The position numbers and the translations under genes are program-made. Shown one piece after another: positions 1 to 6,265 of a stretch of 8,251 bases of DNA. The notes beneath the pieces are model-generated. The model had not been told where the DNA came from. It was given only the letters and a program-made list of their open reading frames with translations, and did not search any database. The stretch is from an uncultured Pelagibacteraceae bacterium (GTDB lineage: Bacteria > Pseudomonadota > Alphaproteobacteria > Pelagibacterales > Pelagibacteraceae), in the NCBI GenBank assembly GCA_913052435.1, contig CAJXDV010000039.1:1-8251 (forward strand). Reading direction: 5' to 3'. Each line of letters starts with the position of its first letter. Within the stretch, counting starts at the first letter, position 1.

Positions 1-45
1 AACTTATTCGTTCGCAAAAATTTTTAACATTTATTTTGACTGTAA
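1..45. other. Sequence downstream of C, no clear feature
   Basis: These 45 bases follow the TAA of C on the minus strand. They are AT-rich and contain an AAAAATTTTT palindrome and TTCGTTCG, but no GC-rich stem followed by a T run, so I see no intrinsic terminator. The operon might continue beyond the window. Confidence 0.4.
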
Positions 46-2667
46 TTAACAGCCTTCAGCACCCACATTTCCTTCATGACATGGTAACAGTGAACCATCA
101 TCCTGAATTATTCCACCCTCGGGCATTTGTCTATAGGCCTCTTCAATAGATATAGTTTCGCCTGACGCACCTCTTATAACAGCACCACTTTCTGTTAAAG
201 CTTCTTTTACATCTTCTATATCCTGTATTATTTGACCAGTCACATCTTGGGATACACCTGAGGCTATATCCATAATTAAATTTCCTCCCACATCCATTTC
301 ACTTAATTCTTTGCTAATTATATTCGTTAAATCTTGTGTAACTTCATCTGTTTCTAGAGTAATAAAGTTTGCTACTTCATAAACTGGAATATTTTTGTCT
401 TTGATCATTAGCTCCATTTTTTTAATTAAATCAGCTCTACCTGTTGATGAAGCCTGTTCAATAACGTTATCTATTACTTTCAGTGGATTTTTTTGTTCTG
501 ATGGAGTTTTTTTTGCAGGAGCAGTATAACATTCTTCTGCTACACAAATTTTCTTATCTTTATCCTTATCATCAGGTCGTTCTGGTTCTTCATATTTTTC
601 AACTTCAGCAGAAATTAAGGTAATACTATAATTAAATTTTTTTGCTAAATATTGTGATTCAATACTTTTTTTCTGTAAGTCCATTAATATCTGCGCTGTT
701 CTCGCAAAAATTCTAGGATCAGCATAATCTCCGCCAGCCAAATCATCTTCGCCTGTTCCATAAGTTGATATAGCTAAAATTTTAGCTTTTTTAGCATCTA
801 CATTATCCTTTACCTTTTTTGTTAATTGATAAACGTTAAAGGGATTAGGAGATATTATAACTGATATAATAGTTAAAGGAGTGCTGATTCTTCTATATTT
901 TCCCGTAGCACTTTCTACAAAAGATTTTTCCTGCTTAACCTTTTTCTCTGGAAAAAATTGATTAAAAAAGAGTTCATTGTTTTCTGATTCAAAATCTTCA
1001 TCTGAAAATTTATCTTTGCTGACTTGGGCAAAAACTAGTGTTTCTTCATCAGGAGCTTCTGAAGAAAAATTTTCTGTATTATATTTTTTTGCAATTTTAT
1101 CTTCAATCTCTCCTAATAGTTCATCAACTTCTCTCCTAACCTCTACGGCATTGATCATTTCAACTTTTTTTTGTATTTCTTTTGCGCTGACCCCTGTCGC
1201 TTTCATATTCAACGCAGCTAAATAAGTCTCCTCATTCAGATTATTTATGTTAATTGAATTCCAATCATTAATTTCTTTTTGAATTTCTTCATCGCTAGCT
1301 CCACCTATTATCATGTGTCTGGCAATCAGAATTCCCTGTCCTTTTATATTATCTGTTTCTACTAATTTAATTTCATCAACTTCTTTTTTTATCTCCGCTG
1401 AACTGTACCCTAAGTTGTCCATATATTTTTTAGTAAAGTCTATTCTTTTGTCTAACAAGTTAACTTGTTCATCGCTTGGATCTGCTTCGGTTGGAGTGCC
1501 AACTTTTATCGCTTTTGAAATATTTTTAAAACTTAAAGTATCAACTCCTAAATCCTTTAATTTTCTGGTAGTTTGAAAAGTGTTGAATCCCTTTCTGTGA
1601 ATCTTGACCATATTTTGAACGAAGGGAGCTAAACCTTCACTCTTTTTTCTTTTTATATTACTGGTTATTTTTGCTATTTTTTTGAAAGCATTTTCTCCTA
1701 ATTTACCAATATCTATATTCGACATATCGTTGAAATTTTTCTGGGGAATTAGTTTGGCAATATCTGAGATTGATTTATCAGCAAAACTTAGAGTCGTTGA
1801 AGCAACTTCAATATCTCCTTTGTTGAAGCTTTGACTAACAAATTTTGTAGTTGTTTCAATTACTTTAAAAGCCTTATCTATGCTTTTGGCTTTATGGAAA
1901 TTGCTTGCAGGTAAGGAGCTAAATTCCTTCCTGATTTCATTGGTATCTTTAACAAAATCTTTGAATTTATCATCCAGATCTTTGCCGCCAAACGTCCAGC
2001 CTTTCTTCGTTATTTTTTCGTAAAATTCTTCCTCCTTCTTTCTTTTGATTTCTGAGTTAAAGGTATTCACGGCTTTTTTGTATTTAGCCAATAGTTCTCC
2101 GCGTGTTACAATAGCTTTATCAACATTTTGTTTTTTTCTTTCCCCTTGTTCAAGAAAATCACCCATCAGCCAAAAACTTTCCATAACTTCTTCGATCCCC
2201 ATAGTTAAATCCATTCCCATAGCGGACCGCATTTTTTTTCTCGAATCATTTAATTTCATTAAAGAAACAATGGTGTGCTTATGTTTTTTTTTGTCTGGCC
2301 AGCTTGCCATGAATTCCTCAATTTTTTTTTGGTTTTCTTTTAATCTTTGTTGATAAAACAACTCGAACATTGCCATTCCATGTAACTGAGCTCCTGGATG
2401 TCTTTCAAAATAAATTGGTGTTCTATTAAATATTTTTCCCATAGCTTGAATAGCCTTCTTTGATTGGCAGAAAAATATCTTGCAACCTTTTCCAAAAATT
2501 TTATGCATTCCATCTGGATATCGTGATGGCTTTGTAAAAGTGCCGAGCTCTTTTACTCGGTCTATCACAGTAAGATTATTTGTTTTAAGTGATTGAGAAA
2601 AAGCTGAAATATTAATTAAAAATAATATCCCCATTATCAATAATAGACATGAGAATAATTTTTTCAT
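46..2667 (-). CDS. Protein C: exported protein that fuses the A-type and B-type domains, function unknown
   Basis: I do not recognise a named family for this 873-aa protein. Residues 1-26 look like a signal peptide (MKK, then a hydrophobic run, with likely cleavage near AFS-QS). Residues 31-222 match the C-terminal domain of A (6262-7224), sharing a CX4C pair (C62/C67), RHPGAQL and the string FWLMGDFLEQGE. Residues 229-387 match the N-terminal domain of B, starting DLDDKFKDF where B has DLDKKFKEF. Residues 410-502 hold three helical repeats at exactly 36-residue spacing. The rest is mostly charged and helical, with a CX4C pair (C708/C713) and a final CX9C pair (C863/C873); the last residue is cysteine. 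The C-terminal IQDDGSLLPC resembles IQDGKNAPILPC in B. There is no transmembrane segment after the signal peptide and no sorting motif. The ATG is preceded only by a weak purine stretch (AAGCAAG). It is the last gene of the operon, 64 nt after B. The gene is certain; its role is unknown. Confidence 0.88.
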   Translation of the reverse strand: MKKLFSCLLLIMGILFLINISAFSQSLKTNNLTVIDRVKELGTFTKPSRYPDGMHKIFGKGCKIFFCQSKKAIQAMGKIFNRTPIYFERHPGAQLHGMAMFELFYQQRLKENQKKIEEFMASWPDKKKHKHTIVSLMKLNDSRKKMRSAMGMDLTMGIEEVMESFWLMGDFLEQGERKKQNVDKAIVTRGELLAKYKKAVNTFNSEIKRKKEEEFYEKITKKGWTFGGKDLDDKFKDFVKDTNEIRKEFSSLPASNFHKAKSIDKAFKVIETTTKFVSQSFNKGDIEVASTTLSFADKSISDIAKLIPQKNFNDMSNIDIGKLGENAFKKIAKITSNIKRKKSEGLAPFVQNMVKIHRKGFNTFQTTRKLKDLGVDTLSFKNISKAIKVGTPTEADPSDEQVNLLDKRIDFTKKYMDNLGYSSAEIKKEVDEIKLVETDNIKGQGILIARHMIIGGASDEEIQKEINDWNSININNLNEETYLAALNMKATGVSAKEIQKKVEMINAVEVRREVDELLGEIEDKIAKKYNTENFSSEAPDEETLVFAQVSKDKFSDEDFESENNELFFNQFFPEKKVKQEKSFVESATGKYRRISTPLTIISVIISPNPFNVYQLTKKVKDNVDAKKAKILAISTYGTGEDDLAGGDYADPRIFARTAQILMDLQKKSIESQYLAKKFNYSITLISAEVEKYEEPERPDDKDKDKKICVAEECYTAPAKKTPSEQKNPLKVIDNVIEQASSTGRADLIKKMELMIKDKNIPVYEVANFITLETDEVTQDLTNIISKELSEMDVGGNLIMDIASGVSQDVTGQIIQDIEDVKEALTESGAVIRGASGETISIEEAYRQMPEGGIIQDDGSLLPCHEGNVGAEGC
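1162..1440 (-). repeat. Three 36-residue-spaced helical repeats in C
   Basis: C residues 410-430, 446-466 and 482-502 align without gaps and share a Gly, Ser, then EI.K.(V/I) pattern: GYSSAEIKKEV, GASDEEIQKEI, GVSAKEIQKKV. The spacing is 36 residues (108 bp) both times. B carries one similar unit at about 203-223 (GVSAKKISQI). The period suggests stacked helix pairs, but I do not recognise the family. Confidence 0.7.
1507..1983 (-). repeat. C copy of the B-type N-terminal domain
   Basis: Encodes C residues about 229-387, matching B residues 34-191. Shared positions include DLD.KFK.F.KDT, IR...SLPA, DIE...TTL or TAMTL, KS.SDI.KL.P, DMS, and LKDLGVDTL in C against LNDLGVETL in B. The similarity is weaker than in the A-type pair, by eye about a third to two fifths identical. 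Confidence 0.8.
2002..2577 (-). repeat. C copy of the A-type domain
   Basis: Encodes C residues about 31-222 and pairs with 6265-6843 in A. By eye more than half of the residues are identical with few gaps. Conserved features are LTVID.VK.LGTF, the CX4C pair, MGKIF.RT, RHPGAQL, IEEF..WPDK.KH, SRKKMR and LLAKYKK. The two copies share an exact 34-nt stretch (2144-2177 and 6410-6443). Confidence 0.9.
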
Positions 2668-2731
2668 CTTGCTTCGTTACTGGGATAAATTAAATTACAG
2701 CCTTCTTCATCCACTTTCTCTTTGATTACTC
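2668..2731 (-). other. B-C spacer with a possible remnant of coding sequence
   Basis: The 64-nt spacer has no terminator. One minus-strand frame is open through it and ends in TGA overlapping the ATG of C (ATGA). It would encode VDEEGCNLIYPSNEAR, whose DEEGC resembles the AEGC that ends protein C; the two DNA stretches share GAAGGCTGT followed by AT-rich sequence. It may be a remnant of an older 3' end of B, or chance. Confidence 0.3.
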
Positions 2732-5700
2732 CTAATTACCTTGTGCAGCCTTTTCTTGCATCGCTCTATTATGTGCCTCTGCATCAAAATTAGGATCCTG
2801 CATTGCATCTAATGTTGGCATTTGTTCCGACACATCTACACCCGCTGCAGCTGCTGCTGCTGCTGTTGCTTCTGCAATTCCAAGTGATTCAGCCATTGCT
2901 TGTACTTCTGCTGCCATTTCTGAAGTTGCTTCTGATATTTCCGAAGTTGCCTCAGCTATTCCTGATGTTGCTTCTGCTATTTCTGAAGCTAGTCCTGACA
3001 CTTCTGAAGCTGCTCCTGACATTTCTGAAGCTGCTCCTGCTGCAGCTTGTTCTATATCACTAGCATCAGGAATTGTATTTGGAGAATATAATACTCCATT
3101 ATAGTAGGCACCAGGTACCATTTCGCAGGTACTACTTCCACAAGGGAGAATAGGTGCGTTTTTACCATCTTGTATGTATTCAGCTACCATATCAGAAGAC
3201 AGAATACCGCTTTCTAAAAGGTTGTGGACATCACTGTCAGACATTCCGTTCATTGCTTCCGCTAAGACTGGATTGTCTGTAATTTCGCCAATTTGCATCA
3301 TTCTTTCTGCTTCTATAAATTCTGTTGGAACAATAACTTTGTCACCAGCCATGTATTCTTCTACCATATTGGAAGGCAAGGCTCCGCTTTCTATAAGTTT
3401 GTATACCGCAGCATCGGTCATTCCATTCAATGCTGCTGTTAGTTTTGGATTGCCTGAAATTGTACCCATAGCCATAATCCTTTCGGGTTTTGCTGCTTCT
3501 TGCTCTGCTAAACTTTCTATGCCTACTAGGCTTGGTTTTCCTTTCCAATCCTTTGAATATTTCTTTTTCTGTCCTTCGGGATAATAAACTAAGCCACGTT
3601 CCTCTGTAAGATTATCAAGTATTCCTTTCACTCTAGTATATTCATCTTGCGCTTCTTTTAATGATTGTTGAGCTTCATCTGATAAATTTGTAGCTGTTTT
3701 CGCATTTGTCAAAGCTAATTTAGCTAAACGAACCGCTTCTTCAGCATCTGCTTTGGCTTTTTTAGCTTCATCGGATGTTTTCCCTTCATATTGATCTGCT
3801 ATCTCAAGAAGCCTGTCTGCTTCTTTTTGTTTATCTTCTAATTCCTTTGACAATTTTTTTGCTTCCTCTTCAGCTTTTTTCGCGGCATCTGCTGCTGCTT
3901 GTAATACCTGTGATGCATCAGTCACCACTATTCCTGTCACATAAATATTCATTGCTTCTTCGTCAGGAAGTAATGTACCTCCTTCTGTAATATCAAAGTT
4001 GTGACCAGCATTAAATAAAAAGAAATTAGAATCTTTGTATACTTCCATTCCCATAATTTTTTCAAATTGTTCATCCCTGATTTCCCAACAAGCTTCATCG
4101 CAATTCTCTACACTTCCTGGTCCTCTACTTTGGAAAGCAGCGACTGCCGATGCATAATAATAGAACTCTTTTACCTGTTGAGAAGCATTTTCAGCAAAAT
4201 TTCTTGCATCTTCTTCTGGCATACCCAGTGCTTCTGCTCTAGTAGATAACCATTCATATGTTTCTTGTTCCGCTGCTTCTATATCAGCTTGATATTTCCC
4301 TGCTTCATGCCCTGAAGAAACTCCGGCCTTAAGGTCGCCTAAAGCCCATTCCATGGATTTATGTGATATTGCAAATAATTTAAATTGGTTTGTGTCGGCT
4401 CCTCCACAGGCGGTAAGACAGTACGCATGCTCTCTTCCAGCATCTGAAAAAAATTTATCTAACCAGTCTCCATACCTTTCATCCACAACCTTCTTTGCTA
4501 ACTCTTTTGCTTCTTCTTCCGTGTATCCTCCTTGATCCATAAAATCTTCATAAGAGCTATTAGCAAGAAACATGGCACTCCTTACAATTTTTTTGGCATT
4601 TTCAGCTAGTTTTGATCTACTTAAGGGATCGATGCCAGCACTGCGTGTGGCAACACCCATCTGGCCCCATGTGCTTCTTACTGCTCCAATGATTCGCGAA
4701 TACTTTTTTTCATTTATATCTATATTGTCAGGGTCTACATGAAATGCTGTTAACGTTTTTACTCCTGATATCCATGTTGTTAATTCATTCTGTTTTACAT
4801 TTAATTCTCCTCCTGGACTCCAAAGTCTATCACTCCATTCCCCATATTTATCTGACACAATTTGTTTTGCAAATTTTTTTGCATCTTCAGCTGATAAATT
4901 TTGATCTAATAAATCTTGTTCTGATTGAACATACTCAAAATGCATATCTAGATATTCCGATTTAGCATTATCAGCCAAGATGTTAGCTCTTTCTGGTGAA
5001 AGGCCCTGACCTGATGCTGTGTCATACACAAATTGCCATGTGTCTGATGCCGCTGTTGTCGCTTGATCTTTCCCATCGTAAACGTCTGTTCCCAATCTTA
5101 CTGCTAATTCACTTTCTTTATTAAAATTTTCTCTCGAATAATCATCCAGCCCTTTCACATCACCTTTGTTTCTATCAAATTTCTCTTTGAGTGATTCACC
5201 TGGTACCCATTCAACACCTGCTGCATCCGCTAGTTTTTGTGCTTCTGCTGCCACATCTATTGCATCTTGATAATCTTGAGTTGCGTTATTTGCTATATCT
5301 ATGGCTGCGTCTGCTGCATCCTTAGCTTCTTTTGCTGATTTTATGGCTGTTTCATATTCGTCACTTTTTTGGCCAAATAAATTTTCAGCATCCGTTACTG
5401 CCTGTTTAGCTTTTGCAGATGCATCGTCTGCCACTTTTTTTGCATCATCTGCTGCGGTTTTGGCTGCTTTCGCTGTCTTGTGTGTCTCTTCTGCTTTTGC
5501 CACCACCTCTCTTGCTTTTTCTATTTCATCACTTTTGCCTGTTGTCGTTGCTGCCATTTTTGCTGTGGTTAAATCAGGCAATTCCATTTTGGAATCAATT
5601 TGACTAATTTTTTTGGCACTAACTCCTGAATCTTTCATGCCTTTTTTAATTGCCGTGACAACTTCGTCTTTTAATGCCGGATCTTCACTTACTGCTTTTG

Positions 5701-6265
5701 CTATCTCTTCAACTTTTAAAGTCTCAACTCCCAGATCGTTTAGATTATAGCTAACTTGAAAAAGATTAAGTCCACTTTTTTCAACTTCTGTCATTTCCTC
5801 AACCAAGGTAGATAATTTTTCTTTTTTATTAACTTGCATATGTTTGGTTATTTGCATCATTTTTTCGAGCTTCTCCTTTGGCATAGCGCTCATATCTGCC
5901 CCGGACATATCACTGGTAACCTCTTTGGGCACTAATTTGCTAATGTCAGAAAGCGACTTGTTAATATGAGTTAGAGTCATCGCAGTTATTTCAATGTCTT
6001 CATTTCTAAAGCTTTCACCCACAAATGCCATGGCTTCATCTATTTCTTTAATTGCCGCATCAATGATTTTTGATTCTGGGGAAGTGCCAGCAGGTAAGGA
6101 ATTAAGCTTTTCTCTGATTTTTTTGGTGTCCTTGGTAAATTCTTTGAATTTTTTGTCGAGATCATCGGCGCTATAAACCCAACTCGACATTAGAAAAAAC
6201 AGTACCAAACATAAATACGTGAATTGTTTGAAGTTTTTCTGCATGGCGTGCATTAGATTATTCAT
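2732..6265 (-). CDS. Protein B: large repetitive exported coiled-coil protein, function unknown
   Basis: This 1177-aa protein has no family I can name. Residues 8-33 form a signal peptide ending near WVYSA-DD. In order: a domain shared with C (34-191); an Ala/Lys/Asp-rich coiled coil (about 244-347); three diverged repeats (407-487, 530-612, 667-711, the last partial); a second coiled coil (about 784-886); two 50-residue tandem repeats (927-976 and 986-1035); a CX4C pair in LPCGSSTC (C1042/C1047); six Ala/Ser/Glu-rich heptads (1079-1120); and an Ala-rich tail. Other cysteines are CX3C pairs at 616/620 and 722/726. The chosen ATG overlaps the stop of A as ATGA and has GAGAAG five bases upstream; Met5 and Met8 are possible alternatives. 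The build suggests an elongated fibrous or structural protein in the periplasm or at the cell surface. That is inference from repeats and coiled coils. The antisense frames are open only because of the Ala/Lys-rich codons. Confidence 0.9.
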   Translation of the reverse strand: MNNLMHAMQKNFKQFTYLCLVLFFLMSSWVYSADDLDKKFKEFTKDTKKIREKLNSLPAGTSPESKIIDAAIKEIDEAMAFVGESFRNEDIEITAMTLTHINKSLSDISKLVPKEVTSDMSGADMSAMPKEKLEKMMQITKHMQVNKKEKLSTLVEEMTEVEKSGLNLFQVSYNLNDLGVETLKVEEIAKAVSEDPALKDEVVTAIKKGMKDSGVSAKKISQIDSKMELPDLTTAKMAATTTGKSDEIEKAREVVAKAEETHKTAKAAKTAADDAKKVADDASAKAKQAVTDAENLFGQKSDEYETAIKSAKEAKDAADAAIDIANNATQDYQDAIDVAAEAQKLADAAGVEWVPGESLKEKFDRNKGDVKGLDDYSRENFNKESELAVRLGTDVYDGKDQATTAASDTWQFVYDTASGQGLSPERANILADNAKSEYLDMHFEYVQSEQDLLDQNLSAEDAKKFAKQIVSDKYGEWSDRLWSPGGELNVKQNELTTWISGVKTLTAFHVDPDNIDINEKKYSRIIGAVRSTWGQMGVATRSAGIDPLSRSKLAENAKKIVRSAMFLANSSYEDFMDQGGYTEEEAKELAKKVVDERYGDWLDKFFSDAGREHAYCLTACGGADTNQFKLFAISHKSMEWALGDLKAGVSSGHEAGKYQADIEAAEQETYEWLSTRAEALGMPEEDARNFAENASQQVKEFYYYASAVAAFQSRGPGSVENCDEACWEIRDEQFEKIMGMEVYKDSNFFLFNAGHNFDITEGGTLLPDEEAMNIYVTGIVVTDASQVLQAAADAAKKAEEEAKKLSKELEDKQKEADRLLEIADQYEGKTSDEAKKAKADAEEAVRLAKLALTNAKTATNLSDEAQQSLKEAQDEYTRVKGILDNLTEERGLVYYPEGQKKKYSKDWKGKPSLVGIESLAEQEAAKPERIMAMGTISGNPKLTAALNGMTDAAVYKLIESGALPSNMVEEYMAGDKVIVPTEFIEAERMMQIGEITDNPVLAEAMNGMSDSDVHNLLESGILSSDMVAEYIQDGKNAPILPCGSSTCEMVPGAYYNGVLYSPNTIPDASDIEQAAAGAASEMSGAASEVSGLASEIAEATSGIAEATSEISEATSEMAAEVQAMAESLGIAEATAAAAAAAGVDVSEQMPTLDAMQDPNFDAEAHNRAMQEKAAQGN
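2906..3031 (-). repeat. Six tandem 21-bp repeats encoding heptads
   Basis: B residues 1079-1120 read as six exact seven-residue units: ASEMSGA, ASEVSGL, ASEIAEA, TSGIAEA, TSEISEA, TSEMAAE. The fourth position is always Met, Val or Ile and the first and last are usually small, as in a tight coiled coil. The 21-bp period is also visible in the DNA and would allow copy-number change by slippage. Confidence 0.85.
3161..3487 (-). repeat. Two tandem 59-residue-period repeats near the C-terminus of B
   Basis: B residues 927-976 and 986-1035 align without gaps: ERIMAMGTISGNPKLTAALN against ERMMQIGEITDNPVLAEAMN, then GMTDAAVYKLIESGALPSNM against GMSDSDVHNLLESGILSSDM, and EEYMAGDK against AEYIQDGK. 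More than half of the positions are identical. They precede the LPCGSSTC cysteine pair. Confidence 0.85.
4133..5047 (-). repeat. Three diverged repeats of about 125 residues in the middle of B
   Basis: B residues 407-487, 530-612 and 667-711 (partial). Repeats 1 and 2 share STW or DTW, LA.NAK, EEAK.LAK..V or EDAKKFAKQIV, and KYGEWSDR against RYGDWLDK. Repeat 3 shares the first half (LGMPEEDARNFAENA). Unit starts are 123 and 137 residues apart. CX3C pairs follow repeats 2 and 3 but not repeat 1. Confidence 0.75.
5693..6166 (-). repeat. B copy of the B-type N-terminal domain
   Basis: Encodes B residues 34-191, directly after the signal peptide, and pairs with 1507-1983 in C. The end of the B signal region, SWVYSADDLD, lines up with GWTFGGKDLD in C, as if the tail of a signal peptide survived in the fusion. 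Confidence 0.8.
6262..6265 (-). other. ATGA stop-start overlap between A and B
   Basis: The TGA of A (6264-6262) and the ATG of B (6265-6263) share bases. GAGAAG (6276-6271) lies five bases before the ATG. This arrangement is typical of translational coupling and supports making the two proteins together in related amounts. Confidence 0.75.

Noticed and set aside
1..45. Intrinsic terminator after C
   Set aside because: There is only an AT palindrome and short TTCG repeats; no GC-containing stem with a following T run was found.
977..2353. Several plus-strand ORFs of 80-100 codons opposite C
   Set aside because: They lie fully inside C on the other strand, have Ser/Phe-rich shadow composition and no promoter or ribosome site.
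2646..2667. Lipoprotein signal in C (LFSC, Cys7) or in A (Cys7)
   Set aside because: The cysteine lies before the hydrophobic core rather than after it, so it is not a lipobox.
3342..3548. Minus-strand ORF of 68 codons inside B in another frame
   Set aside because: It is an out-of-frame reading of the tandem repeat region, rich in Arg and Ser, with no independent signal.
5225..5536. TolA-like identity of B from its Ala/Lys-rich coiled coil
   Set aside because: Low-complexity Ala/Lys helices look alike in unrelated proteins. B has a cleavable-type signal peptide and no TolA C-terminal domain or Tol neighbours.
5301..5603. Plus-strand ORFs opposite the first coiled coil of B (Ala/Ser- and Leu-rich products)
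   Set aside because: They are antisense readings of Ala/Lys-rich codons (GCA, AAA) and have low-complexity products with no start context. The B frame explains the region.
2732..6265. B as a phage tail fibre or conventional Gram-positive adhesin
   Set aside because: There are no phage genes around it, and it has a signal peptide, no LPXTG motif, no autotransporter or trimeric YadA-type anchor. Fibrous shape is all that can be inferred.
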